This document shows, piece after piece, positions 1 through 20,831 of a DNA stretch of 64,000 nucleotides. This DNA comes from Beaufortia kweichowensis (taxonomy: Eukaryota > Chordata > Actinopteri > Cypriniformes > Gastromyzontidae). Position numbers and translations under genes: made by a program. The stretch's first letter is position 1. Each line of letters starts with the position of its first letter. The stretch lies in contig CM032811.1 of assembly GCA_019155185.1 (NCBI GenBank), positions 10,684,075 through 10,748,074 on the forward strand. Reading direction: 5' to 3'. The notes beneath the pieces were generated by a model. It saw nothing but the letters and a program-made list of their open reading frames with translations, was not told the origin of the DNA and did no database searches.

Positions 1-1171
1 CACGTACCTGTGTTCTTAATCAAAGATCAGGGTTTTATCCTTATCAAAACTAGACATTATGAAAGCTTCCCACCAAGCAAGATTTTCAACAAGAGATTGT
101 GTCAATGTTTATCTTGTTATCTTTTTGACTGTTGACTAATTTTGGACTGTTGTTTCTAGACTATTATTAGACTGTCAAGTTCAAACAATATGAGTTGTTT
201 TATTGTTGCACTGTTTATCATTTTATTTTATCGTTCAGTGGTTGTAACATTAGCTATGGCAACTGTTGTGTTTTGGTGGAAAATGTGGTTAGCATAGTAT
301 ATTTTTGTAAGAGACATTTTAGTCAAGCAGGTGGTGAGGTCTCATGCCTGATATTTAAAATTAACAGGAAATGTTTTTACGATGCATTTAGTTAGTGCTG
401 CAAAACATACTGAAACCATTGAAATATGACCATTGATATATTACTATTGCAAAAATATTGCCAGATTTGATTTATCTACTGCAACATTAAAACAGGACTG
501 ACTTTGAAATTGTAATTGTTGTAATGGTGTTTCCTTTTTTAAGATGGTACTGAAGTTTGAAAAATGGGAATTGATCACAGAAAAAAGCAGTTTTAGAAAT
601 TACACAGACTAGAGATTTGTAATGTAATTCTTTAAACGTGCCCCGATACTTTTTAACAATAAGAGCAGAAACATGTTATATATAGGGTTAATTTTGATTT
701 CATGTTGACTGTAAATAATAGTTTTTGTTTTGGGGAGCTAATTTGACAACCAGGTTTTTGCTTGTGTCATTGACCCCTCCTCTTTTTACTCTTTTACTCT
801 GCTTACCTGGATCACATCAGATTCCCAAAACCGAGGAAACTAAGAAATACAAGGTTTGACTAGTATTTGGAGGGTATTTGTCTGGAAGTGCATGCATACA
901 TGTTTGTGTAACAGTTTTCTCTCTGAACATTTGCTTTTGTCATTTTAAGCTTTTACAACTCAATCATTGTTTTTAGTCATGGTGAAGTATTCATATATAG
1001 TAATGGGAGTACAAGCTAAGAGCAGTTTTTGTTGCAGCTGTCATTACTGTTTTATTGATTATATTGTGTTTAATCCTGATCCTGTTCTTGAAATGTTTTC
1101 ATTGAAATGAACAGTGATATGTGCTGTTTGACTTTGCTGTTATCTAATAATCTACTTCCTTTTTCTTCCAG

Positions 1172-8430
<7,259 letters not shown>

Positions 8431-9815
8431 GTCAGACAAAGGCTACTACAATGAAAAGGTAACCTTCTGATCATCATATTAAATGTCTGTCTTAGGTTTA
8501 TATGTACTTAATCTGTGCACTGCGTGTGTTACAAATAATATGTTCTGCTGTTTGTTTTTCCATGCAGTGACTTAAATCAATGAAGTTATTGATTTGAAGA
8601 AAACGGGACCATTTCACTTTAGACAATGCAACAGATATTACAGTAAACATCTATATAAACTGAACACTATGTTGAGAACATTACAAACAACCATCTTACT
8701 CACACAGAACTGTAAGGATTATGGGACAGATTCTTAGTAAAAAGCAACAGATGTCTCTGCTTCAACAATGTAAATGTCGTACTTAGTGCTCAAACAAGTG
8801 TTCAAAACTTTCCTTGCCTAGCTACGGTCGCTTTCTAGATGCTAAATATCAATATTGCCACTTGAAATACTTGAACAGCACACAGTCATTACATGTTACG
8901 AGACAAAACTGCATTATAAGCACCCAAAACTGTACAGCCACTCTTGAGTCTGTTGCAGAAACAGGATTACGGGTCATTTTGAGTCTTGTAACACTTCAGT
9001 GTAAAGCCTTAACATACACTACAGAGAATTATGCTCGTATGACACAGACATGAACCAGTTATTTTATTTGCGAGTCATGTGAGATGATGTACAATTCACT
9101 TTTCATGTGCCATTTTTCTTCGGGCAACCAAAGAGAAAAGAGAAAGAAAGGCCCTATTTCAAGGACCTTGAAAAGTTTAATACAATACATATTTCAGTGT
9201 AAACTGTTTCTAAATAAAACAGATGTGACTAACGGCATAAAAAACAGATTAGTGCAAACAGGGGTCAATGCATACGTTTTTTAAATCTAAAAATATATCA
9301 AATATTGGTTAAATCACATTATCTGTGGGAATTCCAAGCAGAGACAAAAAGCACAAAAATATAAATGCGGTCTTTCTCACTTTCAGAGTTGTGGAGATAC
9401 CAAAAATAAATTTTCACCTGAAAGCATTCAACCACGATTCGCTCATAAACATGTGACAGGGACTTTGAAAATGTTATTTATTTGCTTATGCGTCTCTCCT
9501 TATTTCTCATGAATCAGTTTCTAGTAAACAGTGGCACTCATCGATGAGGGCATTAGACAGGACAGAATGACTTAAATATTCTTGTACACTAGTGAAAACT
9601 TTGTTTGATATAAAAGGTGTTGGCATATATGTTTGTACTGCCATAATTTATTGCTTTTTCCGTTGATGTTACGTAATATAATTGCAAAGTACCCAGAAGG
9701 TCAAATGAATGAAGATAATTTAAGAAAAGATAATTTAAAAGATTATGTATATGTATATTTGGTTATGGCATGTGCCATTAAGAATTTATTATAAAATAAA
9801 ATGTATTTTGTGTCA
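8431..9815 (+). other. rap1gap2: Probable 3' UTR of rap1gap2
   Basis: AT-rich sequence with no supported coding region follows the rap1gap2 stop. An AATAAA at 9795-9800 followed by GT-rich sequence is the best polyadenylation signal, giving a 3' UTR of about 1.37 kb. Another AATAAA near 9213 could give a shorter form. Confidence 0.5.
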
Positions 9816-9850
9816 AAAACTGTCTTTTGTTTTGATAAATGTTCATGTAC

Positions 9851-9856
9851 TTTATT
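9851..9856 (-). terminator. Polyadenylation signal of the Ig receptor gene
   Basis: TTTATT on the plus strand reads AATAAA on the minus strand, 231 bases past the receptor stop codon. It is the nearest good signal. It lies about 50 bases from the rap1gap2 signal on the other strand. Confidence 0.45.
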
Positions 9857-10086
9857 TTCTACATCAAATATATACAAATTCACATTCTGTACACAGAATA
9901 CACAAATTCTACATACAATTACTGCTCAGAGTACAACACTACAAAACAAAACTAAAATCAGAAATTGAAATCTCGGTTTTGTATCTGCTGCTTTGCTGGA
10001 ATTTTGATATTCCTGTTTGGTATTTGCAATACGCAGCAGACACAGGTGTTGAACTGGAGAGACACAAATAAAAGTTTGTCTGGTCA

Positions 10087-10495
10087 TTAGAAACGCAAAG
10101 AGGAGTAGATAGTTGGTTGATTCACTTGTTTTGGATGGTAATTCTGCAGCTTTGTATCATTTAATGCAACTTCTGCATACACCACCTGCATTAATAATGA
10201 CAAATAACACTTATCACATTTACTGATTAAACAAACCAGATACTGGACAGAAAGAAAGCAAATGATACAGAGTACTTACTTCCTTTTTTGGTTTCACTCG
10301 AGCTGTGACTAGAATAAGAATTTAAGATAGTTTATTAGTTTTAGATACTAAAAGACCAACAATATATGATCAGTATTTTATAAACTTATGCGTATATTTT
10401 TATATTTTATTAACATATTGAGGCATGCATTTGTATTAATGTAAAACATTATTAAAAATACTTGCAAGCTGTGTGTATATATATATATATGTATG

Positions 10496-10530
<35 letters not shown>

Positions 10531-10597
10531 ATATATGTATGTATATGTATATGTATATGTATATGTACATGTATGTATATGTATATGTATGTATGCA

Positions 10598-10687
<90 letters not shown>

Positions 10688-11718
10688 TTCCCGGGTAGAA
10701 CTGTATGGAAAGGTTATTCTTACAGGAAGTGTGGGGATGAGGAGGTACTGGGGGTGACCTTGAATGACCCTGGATCAGACACCAAACCAATCCCAGCACA
10801 ATTGGAAAACACAGCACGGCACCAAGACACACCAGCAGTCTATGAGAGAGATTTCTTCCTGATGGCTCCACTGCTGCTGTGCAAACATTGGGTTTAATCC
10901 CATGTGTAAGAAAATATTTTATGTATCTTTAACAATATGCACTATATTCAAATTTGACTTAAAACGAGATCCACCTGCAGTCACGTTAATATATGTCACA
11001 TGTCCATTGCTGCTGAAATTTTGTGGCCAGGATATCACACATTTGTACGCTCCAGCATCTGATTGGTTGATGTTCTGAATGTGCACCATCAGACGTGTGC
11101 TATTAACTGTTAAACTGTTATTGGACAGCTGAATTCGTGAAGAAGGAGAGATGTGAGTAAATGTTGTGCTCTGCCGGTCCTGAAAAACCCATCCACCGGT
11201 CCAGCCGAGGCCACAGTGCTTCACCTCACAGCTCATGTGTATATCGCCCCCCTCTGGCACAAACCTTGAACTACGACTGGCACGAACTGTTTTGCATAGT
11301 TCACAGACTAAAACAAAATAAAAGTTTAGTTTCCATTTAATTCGGACCAAAACGTAAAAAATGCGAATGTCTTACTAGTAAACATCATTTATATAAATCG
11401 AGAACAGCCAAAAATTATGAAAGTATAAACAAACCCGGCTAAAAAATTCTAATGGTTTTTACAAATACCATTATAAACAACCATTACAAATTCTCTTATC
11501 TAATGTGTTTTGGGTCTTATTCCAGTAGGATTTATAGACCCACAGAAACCATTACTGTTTCTTTTAAAACCATTACAATTCCCATTATAACCATTAATTT
11601 CATTATAATTGTTGGTTTATTTTTTATCAGAGCCTTAAAAAGTCTTAAAAAGTGACTTACCTTTTAAGACGTAAAAAAGTGCAAGAAATATCAGGCAACA
11701 CCTGTCGATTGTTTTCAT
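10087..11718 (-). CDS. Single-Ig-domain inhibitory receptor with ITIM/ITSM-like tail (BTLA-like)
   Basis: Five exons join in frame: 11661-11718, 10975-11307, 10724-10876, 10280-10308 and 10087-10185, giving 223 residues. Exon 1 is a signal peptide (MKTIDRCCLIFLALFYVLK). Exon 2 is one V-type Ig domain with the canonical cysteines in MSCEVKHC and AYKC, a core Trp, the DAGAYKC motif and several N-glycosylation sites. Exon 3 holds the membrane segment (LLVCLGAVLCFPIVLGLVWC). The last exon encodes VVYAEV, a classical ITIM, and 24 residues later TIYSSL, an ITIM/ITSM-like motif, four residues before the stop. PD-1 and BTLA have similar spacing. The CxVKxC start of the Ig domain recalls BTLA, but the orthologue is not settled. 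The likely role is a leukocyte surface receptor that recruits SH2 phosphatases. The alternatives are another fish Ig receptor family, such as NITR-like or CD300-like proteins. Confidence 0.8.
10471..10682. repeat. Compound (TA)n/(TATG)n/(TG)n/(TA)n microsatellite
   Basis: A TA run, TATG/TACATG units, about 22 TG units, then a TA run of about 34 bases. It lies in the intron between exons 3 and 4 of the Ig receptor, starting about 40 bases from exon 3. Open frames through it are repeat artefacts. Confidence 0.97.
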
Positions 11719-14700
11719 GTTTTATAACTTTTCCATACTGCAGGTCGGCTGTCCTCGGAATCACTGAATACAAAGAGCTTTAGGCTACTTTAAAGCGGGT
11801 TCGACTTCCACACAACAAAAGGTACTTTAATAGCCTTTAAAATCTCTTTATTATAAAGATGTAAAGTTGTTGTTCTCTATTCATTGCACCAAATGTACTT
11901 CTCTTTCAGCTGATTTGCCTTTGGCAGCTTCGGATGTATTGTAAGTGTTCATTTAAGGAAGGAAATCTCAGCTCAGCTCACGCTAAAGGAAAACCCAAAT
12001 CATATCCTTCCGCTGGAGGTTTACTATAAATCACTGCAGTTCACTGTATTACCTGCTGGATAAAAGCAGTAGTAACTATCCCAGAAATTCTGATCGATTT
12101 AACCTGATAACTTGCACATAGCATATACATTAAAATCTGAACTACATTTTTTTAATATATTTAAAAAACATTTTTAAATCTTTTAATTTTATGTAGGCCT
12201 ACTTTTATAAACAATATTTTTTATACTTTTTTGTTTATGTTTATTGTTATGAAGGTTGCTCAAATATTTATTCTTGAGTCTTAGACCTTTCCATTAATAT
12301 ATAGTTTGTCATGACTAGATTAGAATTCAACTATTAAATAGTAAAATAACCTACATTTATAGACAAATTATATTGTAGTTCTTCTGTGTGGCCACATGGT
12401 GGCGCCCAAGTAAAATAGTTTCATTGCAGTTGACTGGGGATAAGAACTTGTTGGAGGCCTAAACGGGCATGTGTGGGCAATAACACAGCAGCTGAAGATA
12501 AAAGCCAGATTCCTAAAAGTACTGTTGCTTTAAGGTGAATAACCTTTACATTTTATTTATTGCATTAGACACTTAAAGATTTTTTATTTCAAGAATATAG
12601 GGTAATTCATACAAAATATTCAAACCCATATTTAGTAGTTCTGCAGGATTGATTTTCTGCTGCATACATCCGTAAAATGTTTTGCTGTAAAGTGATAAAT
12701 AAATAATTAAAAGCTATATGTATAAGTAACAAATGAGGCTTGGCCAACTAGAGAAAAAGTTGCTCAGTTTCCTGCAGTGAGTAACTTGAGTCACTGAACC
12801 TTAATGGCAACCAGATGTGCAGAACGTCAGTGTGGACATACAATCTCAGGATATGTGTGTTTTTCTTAGAAAACTCCTGGCGGTACAGCATCAGTCCAAA
12901 ACGTTACGCAAGCTGCAACAAAATCACTGAGTCACTTCAACATTAACTTGAGTTTGTTAAAGCAGAGAAACGTATGTAAACTCTTTTATTCATTAACGCT
13001 CATTATCAGTAATTCCCTCAGTACAGGTCTGCAAGTGACCCTAATCCCCTATTACACAAAGCAGGAAAGGAGACGTTGACCACCCTTTACAAATGGGAAG
13101 GAATAAATTATGTATGTACTGGCCAACCCACACCACCTAAAATCAGATACAGTATGTGAAAGGAAACCCTTACAGGCCTGTAGCCTGGGGAAATCAAGAG
13201 TGAACAATGGTGTTTTGACTGAACCAGCAATAAAACAGTAACTTATTCCATTTTTGAAGAATATAGAAGTGCCTATATGGACAAAAGAATTGTTTAAAGG
13301 CATGTGCAAATCATTTCTGTTCACGAATGAAAAGAGAGATTAGTGTCTTTTACATGGTACAGCCTTAAATGTCAGTTTTCAAAGGTTTCTTGGCCGCACA
13401 GATTGATCTGTGATCACGTTACTCGTTGGGCATGTACTTAGCTTTCATTAAGTGTATAACAAGGATTTTTTTCTAGTAGCTGTAAGAACAGGTCCTTTAA
13501 GGTTCCTTGATCCTGTGCAGCAAATCATGCCATGAAATTGCAAAGGTATGATGGTATTGCACTAATGGATAATGTGTAATGTAAACAGTGCTGTCTAGGC
13601 AACATCTGTGGACATCAACTGGGCTGTTCTGACACTAAAGCAGTCGTGCATGACGTGCGTACAGAGAGCCTGATGTGTCTGTTCTGATAGACAATAAAGT
13701 CTTTCACTCACATGCCATGTCACAGCGAGAAAGCCTCTATTGTGCTCGTGTTCTGATACTGTGAGACTTACTGTCTTTAACAAAAGGCAAACCGGGTACA
13801 GACGTTGCTTCTGACTTGTGCAATAGCTTGAGCGTAATTTATGTGTGATACAAACACCAGACCAAGCTTAACAGATCTGTTTAATCATACCGTTTGACGC
13901 AGTGTGTAATATTTGTTAAAGGTGTGATTCACCCAATATGCATAAATGATGACATTTGCTCATTCCAAACATGCTCGTGTTGTTTCTGGGAAACAAAACA
14001 ACTTGTTTATATACCATGATAGTTCATAGTGACTATACCACCTCTGTGAAGCTTAACCTCTGTGAAACTTTATTTAAAAGTCTTTTGAAGCCATTAAATG
14101 AGTATTTATGGGTAAAATGTCACCATAACTACAGGTCGGGCTTCATTCCATTTGTTTGTGTTTTGAAACGTTAAAAGTCTTCTGCTTCACACCACATTGT
14201 AGATAAACATAAACTGTGGCTCAACACAGTTATGTCATATAAAATGTTTTACCTAAGGCCTATTTAGTATCCGCCCTTATCTAACATGCGAACAAAAGGT
14301 CAGACTCGGTAGATTTACAGTGGGTTTATATGTCAGAAATGGAAGATAGTTCAGAGGAGTTTATAACCTGATAAAACTATGAGTAGCATGTCACATCATC
14401 GTATCTCGAGTTCATCATCATATCTCTGATTCAGATAGGCGGCATCTTACATACATTAACAACTCATTATGATCATTAACAGTGTTCTTTAATGACAGAG
14501 GAAATCTATTTAGCATATAAAGACTTTTTAACCTCACAGAATGCTTTACTTATCCTCTTCAAATCACAGAGAGGGGATGGGAAAATAACATTTACAGATT
14601 ATTTGCTCTCCACTGCTGTTTCCTCGGTGGTCAGTGTTTATTTAGATAAGACTGTTTTGATTGTCCTGTATGTGGCTGTGTGCCACAAGAGAGAAAATTC

Positions 14701-15630
14701 AGCCTGAATCGTATCTATTTTACGAGGATTAATTGTACAAAATATATAATTATTTAGAAAAGCTATAAAGTCCATGGCCCTAAACCTAACATGACAGATG
14801 AGTACCAAAACAAATTCAAATAAATTAAAATACTTGTTTAGGAAAATAAAAAAAACTTTTATATTTCAATTACTTTTCAACAGCAATAAGATTGATTTTA
14901 GGAAAATTAGATTTTTTTTACAGTGTATAGTAATGTGTCGAATACGTGTCTCTTTTGAGATCTCAACAATATCCAAGACTTTGTCTAGACACTAATTGCA
15001 AATTACAGGACAGAGATTTCTTTTTCACAATAGAGGAAAAACATATGAGACAAGTTCCTAACTCAATAAAATCTCCTGAACTGTAAAAAACAGCAACGTC
15101 TGAGCAATACAGCTTTCCTCTGGAAAGTGATGGAGTGAAAGTTTCGCTGTTAAGTAAACCTTTTTAGAGCTTTTGTGTAGAAAAGAGGGGGATGTGTCCC
15201 TGGGATTAGAGTTTCCTTGAATTTCAAAGAGCTGGATCTTGGCTATAATTCAGAGCAGCTAAAGGGATATATGAATACTCTGTCTGTGACAAAGGTCTAC
15301 AAGAATCATGTGAAGTGCCTGTCTAAACCAGGACAGCCTAAAATCATCTGTTTCTAGCATGGGCCACCAATACAGCCAAGAAGTCTTATGCTGAAAACAC
15401 ATGTTCATGGTTAATCTCAGCTATTGCCTCACGAGGTCGGGGTTGTGTGTACTTCTAGTATGATTGATCATACTCTCCAGAGCATGTGTGAGTCATAAAC
15501 AAACAATAAGCATGTAAGACTGAAGAAAACCACATAGTTTGTCATCTGTTATGACTAAATCTACTATGTGATTCAGCAATACTTGCATTTAAAAGAGGTT
15601 AAAACAACACAGAAATACTGATTTACGTGT
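11719..15630. other. Intergenic, Ig receptor to tsku
   Basis: The probable Ig receptor promoter and 5' UTR adjoin 11718; no TATA box was identified. The rest is AT-rich with only short chance frames. A CTCF-like motif is at 12392-12406. I see no RNA gene or other coding exon. Confidence 0.5.
12392..12406 (+). promoter_or_regulatory. CTCF-like motif
   Basis: CCACATGGTGGCGCC matches the CTCF core pattern CCASNNGRNGGC in forward orientation. Binding is inferred from the motif only. Confidence 0.35.
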
Positions 15631-15634
15631 TGAT

Positions 15635-16473
15635 TATCATTTATTAACGGAGTATAGTTTTGTACAAATATAAAACATTCTTTACATGATGAACAACCAT
15701 CATCTAAATTCACCTCATAAGAACATTAAAAGTGCAAAGTTTCAGAGCAATGCCAACATCTGTAGTGAAATTACAAAGAGATATAAAATTATATTTCCCA
15801 GTAAAGAGTGATGTGTTTTGTAAATCATGTTTTATGGTTTAATATTAGGATTTTTTTTAAAGTTGTACAGAAAAAATCTGATTTTGAATCCCATAATTTC
15901 ACATTTTTCCGTTTATTTAATGGAATTCCATAAAAAATTTAAATAATAAATATATTAAAATACACCAGATTTTATTGCTCAAGAATAGATGATGGAGGCC
16001 CTTCTGTAGTCCAGCTGCTTCTAACACCCCATTACTGTAAACTACAGCTGTTGAGTGATGATAAAATATTAGCCTTATTAGAAATGTACTGTTCCAGAAA
16101 CGTACCGTTCTAGAACAAAGCATACAACAGACTACACCTTAGTTGCGCTCAAACTAAATTAATGAATACTTTGTAATGCACAAGGACTTTTAGGTTGTTA
16201 CTTTGGTTTGCAACGACTGTACAAACAGGTTGATCCAGGATCCAACACGTCACACAGTAAATCTCGAGTGACATATTAAGCACAAGCAGAACAGAACTGT
16301 AGTATCTAAAGTGCATGGGCCTGTACAATGTACTTTGTGTTTGGAATGCAATGAACACATGTAAAATAATGGACCTTGGAATAGTATGTGCAAGAAAAAT
16401 GCAGTCTTAATTTACAAAAAATAAAATCTTATATGGTACAATTAAGGCACACAGATAAAAACACTTTTCTGGC
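15635..16473 (-). other. tsku: Probable 3' UTR of tsku
   Basis: Non-coding AT-rich sequence follows the tsku stop codon. Minus-strand AATAAA signals lie at 15912-15917 and 15640-15645, and either could end the transcript. Confidence 0.45.
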
Positions 16474-17517
16474 TCATAAGATCATTCCTGCAGCATCACA
16501 GGTAAGTATATCATTGGGTTTGGCCTGTCCTATCTGTCTATGAAACTGTCCTTGCTTGTGTGTCTTCCAACAATGCACGTTTGGCCCTAGAGCTATGCTT
16601 TTAATACTTGGCATTTGGGTAAGGACAGTCCTAGACAACGGGGTGACAGCAGTATTGGACAGATTTAGCTCTTGTAATGACACAAGTCCACTAAACACAT
16701 CCGAGCTCAATGATTTGAGTTGGTTGTTGTTTGAAAGATCTAAGACCTGGAGGTTTCTCAGACCCCTGAATCCTCCTGGTTGTATCACTGTGAGTTCAGT
16801 CATGCTGCTGAGCGACAGGTAAATGAGTTCTGTAAGCGATTCAAAAGCCCCTGCGTCAATGCTGGAGATGAGATTCCCATCCAGGTTCAGATACTGGAGT
16901 GGAATCCCGGTCAGCACTGGCACGGTTCTCAATCGATTTCCTGCGAGCATTAGACTCTTGATATACAGCGGATGGCCAGGTGTCCTCCTGGATACGGAGG
17001 TGAGGAGGTTTTTGGACAGGTCCACCATAATTGGCATGTCTTGTATCCTGGTGGTGAAGAGATCCAGGCTGAAGTCCTTGAACTGGTTTTCACTAAGATC
17101 CACCTCAACCAAAGGCAGACCAGTAAAGCAGCCATCGCTGAGACTCTCAAGAGCGTTCTTGCTCAGGTCCAACGTTTCCAGGTAACGAAGTTTAAGCAAT
17201 GCTTTGGGGTTGATGTAATTTATGAGATTGTTGCTCAGATCCAGACTAACCAAGGTGGTGTAACCTGGTCCAGAGAGCATGGAGTCCGTGATGGAAGTGA
17301 TGGAGTTTAAGGAGAGGTCGAGGTGGGAGGTGTCCAAAGGGATGGGGACCGGAGAAATCCCAGGGCCGATCCCGCTGCAGTCCACTTTGGTCAGGCTGAA
17401 ACTGTCGAAGAGACCGTAGCTCTCCACATCACATCGACATTGAGGATGGCAGTTCTTCACACTTCCCACGATGGCCAGGCCAAGCACTGAAATGATGAGA
17501 TACTGCAATGTCGCCAT
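16474..17517 (-). CDS. tsku: Tsukushi, secreted small leucine-rich repeat proteoglycan
   Basis: Secreted LRR protein that binds BMPs, Wnt receptors and other extracellular signals. The whole coding region is one exon of 347 residues (human about 353). It has an N-terminal signal peptide (residues 1 to about 20), then an LRR N-cap with clustered cysteines (CHPQCRCDVE) followed by the family hallmark YGLFDSFSLTKVDCSG. About ten LxxLxLxxN repeats span residues 60-310, with a C-terminal cysteine pair. The ATG at 17517 follows a splice acceptor (TTTTTAG, exon start 17523), so the 5' UTR is spliced from an exon ending at 20832. That exon ends in an ATG in frame with the coding region, so a start three residues longer (MLT-MAT) is possible. 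Confidence 0.97.
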   Translation of the reverse strand: MATLQYLIISVLGLAIVGSVKNCHPQCRCDVESYGLFDSFSLTKVDCSGIGPGISPVPIPLDTSHLDLSLNSITSITDSMLSGPGYTTLVSLDLSNNLINYINPKALLKLRYLETLDLSKNALESLSDGCFTGLPLVEVDLSENQFKDFSLDLFTTRIQDMPIMVDLSKNLLTSVSRRTPGHPLYIKSLMLAGNRLRTVPVLTGIPLQYLNLDGNLISSIDAGAFESLTELIYLSLSSMTELTVIQPGGFRGLRNLQVLDLSNNNQLKSLSSDVFSGLVSLQELNLSNTAVTPLSRTVLTQMPSIKSIALGPNVHCWKTHKQGQFHRQIGQAKPNDILTCDAAGMIL

Positions 17518-20500
17518 GGTAAGCTAAAAACAAAAAAACACAGAGATGTTTTATTGAAGAGAAAAACACTTTATGGAATAAAAAAATGAGGTCTATCTTA
17601 TGAAACTGATTATATATAAATGTGTGTTAAAGGATCTTGCAGTTTTTGTTTTTGTCAAACACTGAACCCTGACCCACTTGAGGGTCCTTTGAGAGGGTTG
17701 TATGAAAAGATTAGTCGCCGGTCATCACGTACAGTATGCTAATGCTGTAAATCTCTTTGGCCAATCATTTACAACTGCACATATATGCTTATCAAAGCAC
17801 GTTGTACTAATTTTCTAGGAATCACCGGATGTTTTTTCATTTTAGGAATTCTAGTATGCACCCAAGACCGTACTGTTACATAAAGATATGAAAACAATGA
17901 TTTTTAGTCAACATTAAAGGTGAGGTATGGTTTCTCTTCTCTGTGTGATAAAACAGTTTATCCCACCCAAAACTTGCAACATCGGTTAAACCAACACTGC
18001 TGTTTCACGCTGGCCAAGATGCTCAAAAACAATGTTTGTAAAGTGACACAGTGTTTACAATTGCGTGTTTACAACTAACTCGAAGAATGGATTATAACCG
18101 TTTATCCAATATGCATCTATTTATACAGCAAACTATAAAATGTAATAAAACCAATGATTAAATTACTAATTATTCAATATAATATTGCAGGCATTAAACA
18201 GTGTCTAATAATGAAGCAGCAACCTTCCCCGTGCAACTTGACAAGACTAATTCTGCTGTACATTCTCAAAGGATTTCAACTAATTCTTAAGATCAAAGGC
18301 CCTTTCTTAGTTCTCGATTACAGCAACAACTCGTCAAAGGATGCAGAGCTCACTTCATTAGCATGCTCAAGAGTATTTAATAATTAATGATAAACATTTC
18401 AGATTGCTTTGATGCTTTCAAATATAAAACAGTGTTTCATGATTAAGTCTAGATCATTATTACTTGTCACACAGGCTAATAACATCTATTAGAAAAACAA
18501 TACTGCACGTTATACCTAAAATGTCAACACACATTCCTTTCATATGAAATAACTAATTTAAAATGACCGTCAAGGGAAACACATTTTACTACACAGATAA
18601 ATAACTGAATCTTGCTTACATTACAGAAGTTCTTATCATTCACACAGAAAGAAGACGTTTCCTGTGACTCCAGCTCAAGTATATAAATATTCTGCTGGGT
18701 TCTTCTTTTATTACTGAACCGCCCAGCCATGCGCTGTCTGTTTAACTAAATAACCTGAACTTAAACCTCTTACATCACTTTGCCCCCAGATCTGTTTCAG
18801 AGAACAAACAACGCCACTGAATCTGGCCATGGGTTAACCTGATTAGGAAGCAGGTTGAAAACACCTTAAACCAGTCGAGTCTATCAGCATGAGGTAGCAA
18901 AATTGAACAATGAAGGGTTTTTACATGACTTTACAGCTATTATATAACTGTTACGTAATGAGGCAGGTATAATCAAAACCTGTAGTTCTGTATGTTCTGC
19001 AGAGTAACTATTTAGTTCCATATTACTTGTTATTTTTTTACCATGGCAGATTTGCTATGTGTTTAACTTTTAACTTTTTTGTGGCAATATTAAACGCTCT
19101 GACAATGTGGCTCATATTTCAAGTGTCTAATCCATGTGTTGGCTTTAAACATTTGCTATTCCCCAATCTTTTCTTGTTCTTCTTGTTCAAAGCACATTAT
19201 TTACTTTCTGCTCTGGTGACGAGTGACAGGGAGACAACACATGTCCATGTGTTTCTCAAATAAACATTCAGCTGAAGTCAGTACATGTCCCACCCAAAGT
19301 CTTTCTCAGGACACGAGCAACCACGGCCAGAGACGTTTGGTCATTTAATGAGACTTATTAAAAAGAATTTTAAAACCAAACTACTTTGTTATCTCTTACT
19401 ACAGTAATGTTTTACTATATATTTGCATAATGTAACACTGATTTAAGAACATTAAACGTTTTATGGTTAATCTTTAGGCTATTTAGTGGCAAGTTAGATA
19501 AGATTAGTTATCTAAATACTCTAAGCACAGCTGAATGGATTTTATAGGCATGTCATTTGTGACATGTAAATTAAATAAAAGTTACACGCTTGCACATTTC
19601 TAAGTAGTAAAATGTATACAGACATCAGTATGACAGGGGTTATGTTGTGAACCTCCAGTTAACTTATTCAAAACGCCTGAATTATGAGAGGAATGTATTT
19701 TATGGGCAATCACTGTCACTTTTAACAGCTACCTATATATTTACACCATTTATCTCCCCTCAGTTGTGGGAAATTACCCATAACCCACCAGCACACCTTC
19801 CTAGCTGGACAGAAGCGAGTCTGTAGGACAAAAAAGTTGTCTATTCAGATGAACAGTATCTGTATTAATGATCAGAACTCACATCTGACATAATGAGCCA
19901 AAACAGTTCGGAAACTTTCATTAGCAGACAGCAGGCATCCTAATCCAATAGAGATGAAAGAATACAGTACTTTTTGATTTAATGGGATCTTTAAGTACAG
20001 TCTTCAACAGCTCAGTAAAACAACTTTAGAAACATTTGCTGCCGGGTTCACTTTTTGTGATGCCGATTTCAAAGCTCATAAAAAACCGGCCCATAACTTT
20101 TCAATGACACGCATTAAAGCGTTTAACAGAGGACATAACGTTTTTATGGGTGTTGACATACAGTACAACTGACAACATGGGTTACCACCCAAAATAATTA
20201 CAATGGCTTTGCTTAAATCTCAAATTATTAACATTATCTCTAAAGAAAAATGTCATGATTCAGAAAAAAGCTTTAAAACAAAACCTGATATTTCAACTTT
20301 TTAACAGACCGGTAAAACATCTTTGAGCTTGAAAAAAAATACACGGTGAAACTTAAAATGATGCGAAAAATAATGCATTTTTCATAGAAACTTCAACGTT
20401 AAAAGTTAAACTTAAAGTAAAGACTAAAATGACTTCCAAACTTTTTCATTGTTTATGTTTCAATAGCTAGTGTACTGCCTACCTAGACAGCATTTGGGGT

Positions 20501-20831
20501 ATCTTGCGAACAGAGGTTTAAAGATGGTGTTTAGGCAAAGTTTTAAGACAAAACAGACAAAATCTCCGCTTTGATGATTTAACCCACATCTGTACTCGGT
20601 TAAAAATACAATCGCAAAGAAACTTTGTAAAACTTCAACAAGCATGAACATGTCACGCCATCAAAATCCATGTTACTTTTTCTAAGTCTCTCTATTAAGC
20701 GATAATAAATGATATGCGAAGCATTGAACATAATAATGGATAGGAATACGACCTGTCAGGCAAAATAAACGAGACAAGAAACATCAAAAACACATTTCTG
20801 ATATACAAGACAAAACTTTGGTAAAACTTAC

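Noticed and set aside
821..853. Possible extra rap1gap2 exon (IPKTEETKKYK) in frame with the exon at 1172
   Set aside because: It has a CAG acceptor, but the donor (GTTTGA) is weak and I cannot match it to known isoforms with confidence.
10452..10871. A long open frame on the minus strand
   Set aside because: The first part is real exon 3 of the Ig receptor; the rest is microsatellite read as Tyr/Ile/Thr/His repeats.
16823..17310. Open frames of 112-120 codons on the plus strand
   Set aside because: They lie antisense to the tsku coding exon and follow its LRR periodicity.
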